Assembly: GCA_002104905.1 (NCBI GenBank) | Contig: MCFE01000244.1 | Location: 52,637-116,636 of the forward strand | Source: Basidiobolus meristosporus CBS 931.73 | Taxonomy: Eukaryota > Basidiobolomycota > Basidiobolomycetes > Basidiobolales > Basidiobolaceae | Reading direction: 5' to 3' | Length of the DNA stretch: 64,000 nucleotides | In this document: positions 39,001 to 48,854 of the stretch, piece by piece | How positions within the stretch are numbered: the first letter of the stretch is position 1 | Layout: every line of letters begins with the position of its first letter | Position numbers and translations under genes: made by a program | Notes under the pieces: model-generated | Seen by the model: only the letters and a program-made list of their open reading frames with translations | Databases searched by the model: none | What the model was told of the DNA's origin: nothing

Positions 39001-42000
39001 GTCAGTGGAGCTTCACCGTGACTAATCACATCGGAACACTGATCGGGAGCGGCTTCTAGCGTTGCGATCGCGGCCTGAGCTCGGATTGTAGGATGCTGAA
39101 TAATCTGCTTTATCGAGAGATGCACTCCATGCTGACGGCTAAGAGACGACAGCCGGATTGCCGAGATGGAATCGCCCCCGAGTTCGTAGAAGGAATCATC
39201 CAACCCGATCCCAGAGGTGGGTGTATTGAGTGTTTGCGACCAAATCCGCTGGAGACTCATTTCAACCGGCGAGGTGGGCATCTGTTTCTCATTGCATTCT
39301 TCCTGGAGAGTGCTCATTACCTTGTCGGGGCCTAGAGAGAGGTAGAAGGTAGCCAGAGCCTTCCGATCCATTTTCTCGCTTGAGTTGACCGGGATAGCGG
39401 TTAGTGGCAACCAAATATGTGGTACCATGTAGGGTGGGAGCCGCAATTTAACCAAATGCTTGATCTCACTCAGGTAGGCAGAGGCCAATGCAATATCAGC
39501 GCCTCCGAGCATCTGGATATCGAAGGGATCACCACCCAAGCCATGGAAGGTTAAGAACACCACCAAGACTTTGCGGTCGGGGCTTCGAGGAATACCCAAT
39601 GGTAGAACGCATACCCTGGCGACCTTTGCGTGAGAATGGATAACATTTGAGATTTCGTCCAGCTCGATGCGCAGCCCGTGGAGCTTGATCTGGTTGTCCT
39701 TCCTACCAACGAGGTCAACCGAGCCATCAGTGTTGAAGCGGGCCAAGTCACCAGTGCGATACAATCGGTCACCGGGACTGAAAGGGTTGGGAACAAAGGC
39801 CTTTTCTGTGAGATCAGGTCGATTGAGATAGCCGCGAGCAAGCTGAGGGCCGCTTACACATAGCTCGCCGACCACACCCAGCGGGACTGGCTCGAGGCAT
39901 GAGTCCAGAATATAGATCTTGTTATTTCCGATTGGTTTTCCTATATCTCTGCAACTGGTGATATCGTCTACCTTTTGATTTACAAGACATATTACTGCTG
40001 CCTCCGTAGGACCGTATGCGTTAAGTAACTGGACCTTTGATGACCAGTAGTCTTTAACATTGCTACTTAACATCTCGCCGGCCACCATTACCTTCTTCAG
40101 ATGTGGAATTGATGCGAAGTCAATGCAGCTAGCAACTGTAGGCGTCACTGACATAAATGTGACGTTCTCTATTTTGCGGGTATCTCCAGAGTTACCTAAT
40201 AACTTGTCTTTTCGAATGATTGTCAATCGAGCACCAACTGTCAACGCTGCAAATATCTCACTTATGGAGACATCAAATGTATAATTTGTAAATTGTAGTA
40301 CAGAATCCTCGCTTGTGAGTTGAATCGTATCTTGGTTAGCCTGTATAAATTGAGCAATAGAGGCATGCTCCAACATCACCCCCTTTGGCAAGCCTGATGA
40401 TCCAGAGGTGTATATGACGTAGCACAAGTTGGAATTTGATACCCGGCCTTCCGGATTCTCGTTTGAATACCCATTTAAAGTGTGAATGTTGTCCATAAGC
40501 ACCAAGGTGTGGCATTTGAATTTTTCCTGGTAGCAGTTTGTAGTAATTACTATAGAGGCGCTCGTTTCCTTGAAGATATGCTGGTTCCGTTCCACAGGAT
40601 TATCTGGGTCAATTGGAATATATGCACCGCCGGCCTTGAGAGTTGCGAGGATCGCTACGATCATTTCAACTGATTTATCCATACAGAGTAATACCTTGAG
40701 TTCCGCTTTTACACCTAGACTAATCAAGTAATGTGCCAATCGATTTGCCAGTGAATTCAACTTTTCGTAACTCAAGCCCTTCTCATCCTCGAATTGCACG
40801 GATATGTTTTGTGGGGTTCTCAGCACTTGATTTTCAAACAATTGATGTAGGCATTCCCCGGCATATTCCATTTTTACAGTACTTCCAGCAAATGAGCATA
40901 AGTGGTTTCTTTCACTCATCGTTAGACTTGGAAGCGTGCCGATTTTGTTGCTGCCTTCGGTAGCCATAAGGGAATTGAAAGTATCTTTGAAACGGTTGAG
41001 CATGATGTTGGCCAACTCCTCGGTTAATATATCACTAGAATAATCCAAGCGAAGGCAGAGTTCATCTTGTTCCATCCAAGTGTTGAGGCTCAGTTTATAC
41101 TCAGTGGGTTCCAGGATCTTCTCCAATTGGAAATTTACCAGGTTCTGACAGAGATTGTTATTGTGCTGAATCGGATCGAGGATTTGGAAGTTGAGTATAC
41201 TATCAAACTCCAACGAGGAATTATTAGCCTTGCACCACTTTTTGATTTCGGACAAGGCACAATTCTCGTGTGCGATTCTTGACAAAGTATATTGGTTGAT
41301 ACTTCTAAGCCAGTCGATTACTCGGATATCTTCATTGTATTGAATCCGCACAGGTACGGTGTTGATACAAGGGCCTACAACTTGATCTATGTGCTTCATT
41401 GGTACATTGCGACCATTGGTGATAACGCCATATGCAAAGTCGTTCGTCTCGTAATAGGGCCGCAGGATCAATCCCCACGCTGCTTGCAATAAAGCCAACA
41501 ATGAAATACCCAGTTTCTTATACTCAGCTAGGCTTCGGTCTTCAATTCTGCATCTCGATGCTACTTGAAAGTGATCGACTCTCTGATATTTCAAATTTCC
41601 TAGCTTCGGGAATGAACTGGGACTTAGGCCCATTAGGTAAGCGACCCAATAATTCTTGGATTTCTCATCGTTGCCTAATTCTTTGATGCGATAGGAGATG
41701 TAATCGCTGTATGGAATCACTCTTGGTTTCGATTGTTTGTTGTAGGCCGCATGCAATGCCCTCAAGATAATCCTGTTCGACCAGCCATCATTAATCGCGT
41801 GATGGTGGCTAATTATCAATCGGGACTTACTTCCACGGAGTAGTGCTAAGCGGATATTTGGTTTACCCAATGGAAACCCGACCTTCAAGTCATTTTCAAG
41901 ATAATCTTTTAAAGAGTTACTATTCTCTTGAAGCTCAGCGAATATCTCCTCGCGCTGAATGCTGCCTTGTTTGATGACAATTTGCAGATATGCCCCCGTG

Positions 42001-45000
42001 GTTGTAGAACAGATATTGTGAATGAATGCTGTTCTTAGAATCGGAATTTCACGAACAACTGTTTCCCAAGCATAATAGAGCCTTTCGCTGTCTAGGTCAC
42101 CAGTAATGCTATATACCTCCTGTACGTGGTAGAAAGAAGAAACCCGGCTATTACCCAGGAGTAGTCCCTCTTGTATCGGTGAGCAAGGAAGAATGTCCTC
42201 GATGTTTTGAAGACAATCATTGCCATATTGCAACTGAATATGGCTTATGAGCCCCTCCAAATTCTGAGGATCGATAGCCAGAAGTGGGAAATCGGAAACG
42301 GTGGCCTCGTTCTTTCTATTCGCGCATAGCTCGGTCAAGTGGAGAAGACTATTATGCCATGATTGTATCCAGCGGTCCATTTCAGCCTTCTGATGGAGAG
42401 AGGTACTATACGATATGGAGGCATACAAGGCGTTCTGTTGAATTGAAACTTCAACCTCAACTGCATTCATACGCACCCAGCTTGGCCCGCATGTATGCAA
42501 GTCAACCGAATATTCCTCTGGGGCAGTTTGGAAAAGAGAATCGGCTTTGTCCAAATATTGAAATCTTCCGAAGTAATTGAAGCCAACCTGTAGTTCATCC
42601 CTGGAAAAGTGGTGCTTATGGTGTTCATTGAGGTATCGAAGAAGGCCATAATTTAATCCGTTGGATGGTAATTTCTTGCGGATTTCTTTGGTTCTCTTTA
42701 GGACTTCAATGATAGGTTCACCTGGCTTACATTCAACCGTAATTGGATATATCGAAGTGAACCAACCGACAGTTCGTGAGATGTCAATGTCATCATTCCA
42801 AGGTTCACGACCGTGCCCTTCAGTGGCGATCGTTAAGGAGGATGCATTAAATGTGCTGCAGTATGAGGAGGCAAGGGTGGATAGCATGAAGTCCATTGCT
42901 TCGGTATTGTAAGCATTATTGCTAACCCCAAACAACAGACTTGTACATTCATCATTTAAGGTGAATGAGAGCATGTTTGTGGTACTGTATGTGTTCGCAG
43001 GTAGCATGGTACGATCTATATCCAAAGGCTGTATTGGTGTTGGAGGTGTCCAATCCTCGCATGTCAAAGACGCCGCACGTTTGATCAGCAGTTTACTCCA
43101 ACTACTAAATGGCAGTGTTCTATACGAGAGAGGCAGATCTCTCAAGAGTCTCTCCAGATCCTCCCAGATAATACGCCACGATATCAGGTCCACTGCGTAA
43201 TGATGGATGCTCATAAATATCAATTGCTTTCCTCCTGGAATGTTGTAAAGTATAAAAGATGCTATTGGGCCGGTGAAAATATTCAAGCTTTGCTGCACTT
43301 TCAGGATGCTTTTTGACAATTGATCTGCATCCGTAATATCTTGCTGATCAATAAAGAAGTTGTTGGCTTCCACCGGTTCTATTCTCTGCTTCCAGCGTTG
43401 GTTCTGATAAGTGAAACGGACTCTCAGCATACAGTGATGCCGTGCGAGCTCAACGAGTGCTTGATTTAGTGCTGCTATACAGATCGGCGATTGTACTTTC
43501 AGTATCCACGATAGATGAAAATGATGAATATTTGATTGTTGGCGCCCAAAAAATTGATGCTGAATTGGAGTGAGAGGGATCTCACTGTCTTCCGCCCCTT
43601 CCTCCAAAAAGCGCCTTTCCAATGCACTGGATGTAAAGTCTGAATAGTTCACCAACTGAGATATTGTAGGATGCTGAAGAATGCTCTGAACAGATACCGC
43701 TACCCCATTCTGTCGACAGCGCGACGCAATTTGGATCGCCGAAATAGAATCCCCTCCCAGCCGATAGAAAGAATCGTCAATCCCGATTGCGGACTTTTCG
43801 ATATTCAGCACCTCTCCCCAGATTTCTTGAAGAATTGCTTCCATCTGTGTTGTGGGCTGGCTTTTCATATCACTCCCGTTTCGCAAATAGGTGACTGAAG
43901 TATCATATGCCTTGAATAAACTCTGTAAAGCTGTCGAATCCACTTTACCACTGGCATTGATAGGCATTCGTGTCAATGGTATCCATATTGTAGGTACCAT
44001 GTATTGCGGCAGTTTCTTCTGAACTGATTGTTGAACATTCTCCAGTTCTACGCAATCCTCAACCATCTCTATTGGCCCGTCTTCGGAAAGCCATTTATCC
44101 GCACTCACGAAGGCGACGAGTGCACTTGTTTCGCATCCAGACTCTTGTCTCCTCTTGAGTAGTCGTACGTATGCCTGGCATACTTGTGGGCATTGGTAAA
44201 TGGCATGCTCAATTTCCTCTAATTCAATTCGCAAGCCATTGAGTTTAACTTGATTGTCTTTGCGGCCTAGGATGGTGATCGATCCATCTGGATTAAATCT
44301 TCCTAAATCTCCGGATCTATATAATCGAGCTTCTCCGCTGAACCGAGGCTTAACAAAAGCGCGGCTAGTTTGAGCCTTATTGTTCAGATAACCACGGGAT
44401 AATTGAGGACCTGCGAAGCAAAGCTCGCCCACAGCTCCGATAGGGACCAATTCCAGTTTGTCATCAAGGATATAGACCCTATTACGTCCTATCGCTCGAC
44501 CGATGTTAGCACAGGACATAGAGGTATTTATGGAGCCGTTAAGCATGGTATATACTGTTGCCTCAGTGGGGCCGTAGCCGTTGTGTAATACAACGCTGTT
44601 TGCCCAGATGTCACGTACAGGCTTTGTGAGCATTTCGCCTCCAAGCTGAAGAAGCCTCAGGGATGGAACATCCGCAGGGTGAAGTAAACTTGCGACAGTA
44701 GTGGTTAGTTGGGCAGCAGTAATATCCATCATGTGTGCTGTACTAGATAGGTTAGTCAACAACCTATCTTTGGAAGCAAGACAGATTCTCGAGCCAACAA
44801 TGAGATTTACAAATATATCAAGCATCGATGCATCGAAGGTGTAGTTCGCAAACTGAAGAAAGCGATCTGTTGGAGTTAATCCAAGGAGGGCTTTGTGGGC
44901 GACTACATAGTTTACAACGCTTCGATGCTCAATCATCACCCCTTTGGGCACTCCGGTCGATCCAGAGGTGAAAATCAGATAGCAAAGATTCGCTGAGCCC

Positions 45001-46211
45001 AGGCTTGGAATAATGGGATTTCCCTTCGTTGAACAGTTATCAGGTGGATGATATTCGTCTACAAAGATGATCCGCGTATCTGAGTATCCTCTAAAGATAT
45101 GCTGCAACTTCTTGGTGGTGATGCAGAAGGTCGCCGAAGTTTGGCAGATGATATGTGAAATACGTTCTTCAGGATACTCCATATCGATAGGAACGTATCC
45201 AGCACCAGATTTAAGAATGGCCAAAATAGCAACAACCATATCTATTGACTTCTCAATGCATACTGGCACTATTTGATCCGGAATGACGCCTAGGTGTATA
45301 AGATAATGGGCAAGCTGGTTTGATCGCCGATTCAATTCGGCATAGGTTACAAAGTCTGTGTCCTCAAATTGGAGCGCAATATTGTCGGGTGTAGATGCAA
45401 CCTGCTTCTCAATCAAGCTGTGAATACAACAATCATCAAGCTCCGGAACGTAGTCGAATTTTCCCATATTCCAAGTATTTAGAATAAGGTCCTTTTCCAT
45501 GTTGGGAACCCAATTCAAATCCTCTACACGGGCGTCCAGATTACGCACCAATGTATTAGCAATATGCACCAGTTGATCCGCAAAGTGTAACCCCTGTTCT
45601 TTGTGGAGAAAGAGGCTTGAAAACATCAGCTCGAAGCTTATACTTCCTTCATCCAGCCATCCATTTAAGCAGACAGCAAACTATATCAAAGATGAGAGTG
45701 GTAAGATTTCAACATCTACCAGTAGAACAATGTGCCAATTTACCTTGGAGTCGGGAGAGGGGTGAGATTTCTTATCGCAAAAATGAACATAAGTATTATA
45801 ACCACTTGGCATGGTACAATCTGATGATTTGGTTGCATCATCGATTGAATATGAATTGCTCGCCAGCTGCTTTAACCAATTTACTACTGTGGTATTTTCC
45901 GACCATTGATCGCATTGTTCTTGGAATTTTTTGTAATCTTGAGGAATCCCCGGAAATTCTTGCTGACAGGGATCCTTGGCCCAGCCAAAAGAGATGTCAG
46001 AAGTATTAGTGTATAGGCGCAGTATAACAATCCAAGCAGCAAGCAGTAGAGTTTTCTCGACAGGCTCTAAGAGCGTTGGTGAGTAATGCTCGTCAATGCA
46101 CATCAAGCTCACACTGTTTGCCTTGGTGATAAGAAAAACCTCGGTCTCCATGACCTCAGTATAGGCCAATTGAGGGAACAAACAAGCGTTATTAGACTTT
46201 GACGAGTTCAT
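21097..46211 (-). CDS. giant six-module nonribosomal peptide synthetase with terminal thioesterase
   Basis: Assembles a peptide on phosphopantetheine arms without ribosomes, probably in the cytosol. Exons 46211..45744, 45680..36525, 36451..25325 and 25251..21097, all multiples of three and joined at phase 0, encode 8,301 residues. Order: half-C, A1, T1 (Ser about 801), E1, C2, A2, T2 (about 2324), E2, C3, A3, T3 (about 3848), C4, A4, T4 (about 4939), C5, A5, T5 (about 6031), E5, C6, A6, T6 (about 7557), E6, TE (GYSFGG about 8153). Every A domain has YTSGSTG or YTSGSSG-type P-loops (FTSGSTG in A1) and the pocket Asp and Lys; every T has GGDS. Read without splicing, the gene breaks into pieces that lack ATG starts (25245 is TTG) and cut C domains in two; splicing repairs each C domain. 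E domains predict D residues at 1, 2, 5 and 6. A TE rather than a fungal CT or reductase end, plus E-C pairs, resembles bacterial NRPSs; horizontal origin is inference. The ATG at 46211 has a TATA-like box 50 nt upstream. Confidence 0.92.
24241..24940 (-). repeat. A-domain N-part shared by A6 and A5
   Basis: About 700 nt nearly identical to 28898..29597 (offset 4,657). It includes much of the pocket region, so A5 and A6 share most specificity residues. Confidence 0.8.
25252..25324 (-). other. NRPS intron 3 (73 nt, phase 0)
   Basis: Donor GTAAAC after GGSETTE, acceptor ATATTTAG before YSLTLNIN. Joins the two pieces of C6. Same codon position and length as intron 2, but the intron sequences are unlike. 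Confidence 0.85.
25466..28745 (-). repeat. duplicated E-C block, copy in modules 5/6
   Basis: About 3.28 kb covering the end of A5, T5, E5 and most of C6. It matches 36660..39940 at a constant offset of 11,194 nt with only scattered substitutions (about 99% identity by eye). Similarity drops sharply inside C6 just after the DIQSW motif. Confidence 0.85.
26468..31035 (-). other. NRPS module 5: C5-A5-T5-E5
   Basis: C5 has IHHSLYDGWSMAH. A5 has FDASVMEIY and NIYGPTEAAV; pocket code by eye DAMFHGIVAK, close to A6. T5 has LGGDSISAI. E5 has HHFVIDLVSW, EGHGREPW, SRTVGWFTTLYP and FNYVGRF and is nearly identical to E2. Predicts a D residue at position 5. Confidence 0.85.
29290..31609 (-). repeat. 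duplicated T-C-A block, copy in modules 4/5
   Basis: About 2.3 kb covering the A4 tail, T4, C5 and the first part of A5. It matches 32563..34882 at a constant offset of 3,273 nt with very few differences. Confidence 0.85.
31036..34308 (-). other. NRPS module 4: C4-A4-T4
   Basis: C4 has IHHSLYDGWSMAH, an intact HHxxxDG. A4 has FDASVIEIF and the odd core NGYGLTETAV (Leu for the conserved Pro of YGPTE); pocket code by eye DAIIMGGVAK. T4 has IGGDSILAI and is nearly identical to T3. No E domain, so an L residue is expected at position 4. C4 and C5 are almost the same sequence. Confidence 0.85.
32563..34882 (-). repeat. duplicated T-C-A block, copy in modules 3/4
   Basis: Partner of 29290..31609, covering the A3 tail, T3, C4 and the first part of A4. 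Identity ends abruptly before the A4 pocket segment. Confidence 0.85.
34309..37661 (-). other. NRPS module 3: C3-A3-T3
   Basis: C3 begins IDDILPCTPLQEGLIAG and carries HHAILDATSW, so the usual final Gly of HHxxxDG is Ala. It contains the 73-nt intron at 36452..36524 (DERTE/YPLGISVE). A3 has FDVSAIEVF and NVYGPTEATV; pocket code by eye DVIMMGVVAK. T3 has IGGDSILAI. No E domain follows, so an L residue is expected at position 3. Confidence 0.85.
36452..36524 (-). other. NRPS intron 2 (73 nt, phase 0)
   Basis: Donor GTATTT after DDDERTE, acceptor CTATCAG before YPLGISVE. Joins the two pieces of C3. The intron can be read through only a short way before a stop. Confidence 0.85.
36660..39940 (-). 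repeat. duplicated E-C block, copy in modules 2/3
   Basis: Partner of 25466..28745, covering the end of A2, T2, E2 and most of C3. Some differences are synonymous, a few change residues (for example one Val/Ala change before LPQGFEL). Confidence 0.85.
37662..42239 (-). other. NRPS module 2: C2-A2-T2-E2
   Basis: C2 has SHHHAINDGWS (HHxxxDG intact) and no intron at the site where C1, C3 and C6 have one (EPTEYKLSLN is continuous). A2 has YTSGSSGLPKG, FDVSISEIF and NAYGPTEAAV; pocket code by eye DVSSMAAVIK. Its N-terminal half is unique, but from IGNNKIYILDSCL onward it is nearly identical to A5. T2 has LGGDSISAI. E2 has HHFVIDLVSW, EGHGREPW, SRTVGWFTTLYP and FNYVGRF. The E2 region belongs to a 3.3-kb block duplicated in module 5. 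Confidence 0.85.
42240..46211 (-). other. NRPS module 1: half C-A1-T1-E1
   Basis: Starts with only the C-terminal lobe of a C domain (TLLLAAWIVILRLYTNTSD, then FAVCLNGWLDEGSISFEL after the intron); the HHxxxDG half is missing, as suits a starter. A1 has FTSGSTGVPKG, FDASMLDIF and NGYGPTEATV; by-eye pocket code DALQQGGVYK (GrsA positions 235 to 517). T1 has LGGDSISAI. E1 has HHYAVDLISW, EGHGREPWNDDIDISRTVGW and FNYFGRF, so it looks active. The A1 sequence is clearly more diverged than A2 to A6, so it has escaped the recent copying seen downstream. Substrate not assigned. Confidence 0.85.
45681..45743 (-). other. NRPS intron 1 (63 nt, phase 0)
   Basis: Donor GTAAAT after PSPDSK, acceptor GATATAG before FAVCLNGW. 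Joins the two pieces of the half C domain of module 1. Confidence 0.8.
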
Positions 46212-46900
46212 TTTGGTTGCGGTTCCTGGATTTCTAAGCACCACCAGGTTAAAGAAAGCCTTTAAATAGTTGGTCGAATGACGAGACGCTAGCGCGGTCA
46301 GCCAATTACCAGAATGATTTTGCGCTAAATAGTAATAATCACTTTGGTACCTATTGTACCTTGATGGGCTTTACATCTAACTGCCAATCATTTCCTTATG
46401 CGGTAATACGGCCGGCTGTCTTAATCGTAAACCCAGAAATAATAGTCTGTCTGTTTATGATATGATTCCCAGGTGAGTAGGCATACGGCGTAAGACTATA
46501 TACCCTAAAATGGTAATAAGTGCCTGGGGAATGATGGATACACCTATTATAGGGACATTGCATTCTAATAACTGTTCGTCTGAGCTGTGTTGGTTAGCTT
46601 ACAGTGAGGTGTTGTTTTGAGAATGCGCTCTCAAAAAAAGGAGCCCTGGCATTACTATTTCAGTAATGCATGCTGATCTGGTCAGCTATCCCAAGAAACA
46701 AATATAAAGTCTATCTTAGAATATATACTCTGTGAATTGTAGTAATGAATCATGGTTCAGCCTAACAGCTAGCCAGTGGCCCACAGTTTGCTCCGTTGGG
46801 TTTCTGTCTTCCAAAATCATGGATTTAGTCAATTACTATTCTCCAGCTTGACACTGTTTCTTAATAATCTAGCAATTGCACGCAAAACTCAAAGACATTC
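46212..46900. other. NRPS upstream region
   Basis: Promoter of the NRPS gene. A mixed AT-rich sequence with a short inverted motif around 46650-46670 (ATTACTATTTCAGTAAT). No coding feature is supported. Confidence 0.45.
46261..46266 (-). promoter_or_regulatory. TATA-like box of the NRPS gene
   Basis: TTTAAA about 50 nt upstream of the ATG at 46211. The ATG has A at -3 (ACCAAAATGA). It supports this start over a longer gene with further upstream exons. Confidence 0.4.
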
Positions 46901-46928
46901 ACCAAAAGTTGAGTTCAATTTTATGCAA

Positions 46929-47479
46929 GCAGTTAGTATATCAGATCGCCGCAATTTTGGGAACCAGGATCGCCTGGTGGGTTGATGCCGCGGGTGCGCT
47001 ATCCATAGCACTGCTTATCATGAAATCCTGGACCACCACCGCATATGGTAACTCAAGTACCCTCAAGTAATTACAAGTCTGTCCCTCACCTCGGTCCTTC
47101 TCTTTGTGTAGAGAATATCGAGTTGCTTGTCGGTAAATCGGCGGAACCAAACTTCCTCAAAAAGATTACCTATATAGGTAACGTTGTGAATCCGATTTAC
47201 TTGGCCATCAATATACGGTGCAGCCACTAACTATGCCAATTAGCATTGACCCACCACCCAAAAGTATTACAAGTGGATACCTGTCGTGCGTACTATGCTG
47301 GTAGCAACATGTTTGTGGAGGTAGACATTGTCATGGCGCCAGACACACTGCTAATAGAAAGCCATGAGATCGGCGAAAGTCTACAAACCAAGTTAGAATC
47401 TTTACCCGAAGTAGAGCATGCCTTTGCCCACGTTAATCATGAATCAGATCATTCACCAGAGCACCAGAAAGCACTGTAG
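46929..47479 (+). pseudogene. 5'-truncated cation diffusion facilitator (CDF) transporter
   Basis: The C-terminal part of a metal-ion efflux protein. Three exons splice in phase: up to 47047, 47112..47177 and 47244..47479. They give ILGTRIAWWVDAAGALSIAL (last helix), AYENIELLVGKSAEPNFLKK, YIALTHHPKVLQVDTCRAYY, GSNMFVEVDIVMAPDTLL and LPEVEHAFAHVNHE, the cytosolic metal-binding dimerisation domain, then a stop. Upstream, the HxxxD metal site of helix 5 and all earlier helices are absent; translations there are scrambled. The retained tail is undamaged, so the loss of the 5' part may be recent. A misread upstream exon set is possible but I could not find one. Confidence 0.65.
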
Positions 47480-48306
47480 ATACATTTCTTCGGAGTTCCG
47501 ATTTTTGCTGCGACGGGAAATCCTTGATACTTGACTCGCCAGGAGTTTACAACAAATATGACGGCAAGATCGATGAAACATTTAATTACAATCGACAAGT
47601 CATATATCGTTTTAGTAATAAAGTCTGAGGAGGAGGTGTTGACTGCTGATGAACTCTTATTTGGTTTAAAATAGATTCGCCGATTTAGCAGCCACTGGCG
47701 TTGGCCCTAATCATACCTACACTGGCCATATGCAATATATTACTAGATATTCACCACTCCCATCGATGTTCTTGGCCAGGGGAGGTGTCCAAGTGTGCCA
47801 GAATGTGCAGGTATCTGACAAGTTACTGCACTATATAAAATTCAAGTGTCACCACTCTGGAAAATCATGGTGAATATTTAAAGGTGGAAATATATAAATT
47901 TCAATACTATTTTGGGATGAATTATGGTCTGATATTAACAATGAGCACCTTGAAGTATTGCCAATTCTCACAGATATGTAAACTTGCTATGGCTACTAAC
48001 TATTTACTCCTTGAAATATCTGTTGTGCATCAACATTTAAAACTTAGTCAATTTTACTTTGTTAGAAAATTCAGTACCCTAACTGATTTTCCCTAACCCA
48101 AACATAACTAATCCTAGTTATGGTTTATTTTATCTTATCTCAGAATCTTTCTTTAGCTGTCACACCTGATCAACTCTCATGTGGTCATTATGTTATCAAC
48201 CTATCTGCCAAGCCTTCCCAGGTGATTAGTCATCTGTCCAACAACTTAGCAGTTGCCAAGACATCAGCTGATTAATGATGCAATTTTCATTTGTTTTATG
48301 CACCTA
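47480..48306. other. AT-rich intergenic region
   Basis: About 68% A+T by eye. No gene seen. A CCCTAACCC-like scrap lies at 48092-48100. Confidence 0.5.
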
Positions 48307-48854
48307 TCAACACCCCAGCAGATTTCAATTAGTCCAGTCTTTTGGCACTTACTAATTCAACTTGATCAAAAAAGTATAAATAAAGTTTACTGAGCATTTT
48401 GGTTTAGTGTGTGCCTCAACAAAACTAAGATTGTGTCTCAGCAAAATTAAGAACTGTTGTATCCAAGAGAAAAGTGTAATAAAACTCTTGAATGAGTTAA
48501 CTGAACCTAAATGATGACTAAGCACAGAATCTTAGAATTGTCAAGGGTGACAGAAATATTAGCAGAGAAGTTCAGGTCTAATATTGGTTTTGTATATAGT
48601 TGAGTTGGGCTATAAAGGCAACAGAGTTGGTTTGCTATACAGGCTAGGCTTGGTGTTCTTGGGAATGCTAGATATGCTAGGCTTGGGTGGAAGCTAAAAC
48701 AGAATTGTTTAATTTTGCTGAGGCACAATCTTAATTTTGTTGAGACACACACTAAACCAAAAGGTTCAGTAATCCTTGTTTATATTTTTCTGATCAAGTT
48801 GAATTAGTAAGTGCCCAGCAACTGGACTAATTGAAATCTGTTTGGGTGATGATA
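48307..48854. mobile_element. fold-back (MITE-like) element with long inverted arms
   Basis: The left arm, about 48307-48455, returns as an imperfect reverse complement at about 48705-48852. Shared tracts include CAGATTTCAATTAGTCCAGT, ACTTACTAATTCAACTTGAT and TTTTGGTTTAGTGTGTG. Within each arm a roughly 21-bp motif (CTCAACAAAACTAAG / CTCAGCAAAATTAA) is repeated. The central 250 nt has no coding potential I recognise. The right arm stops where the 3' end of a retrotransposon begins. Confidence 0.6.
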
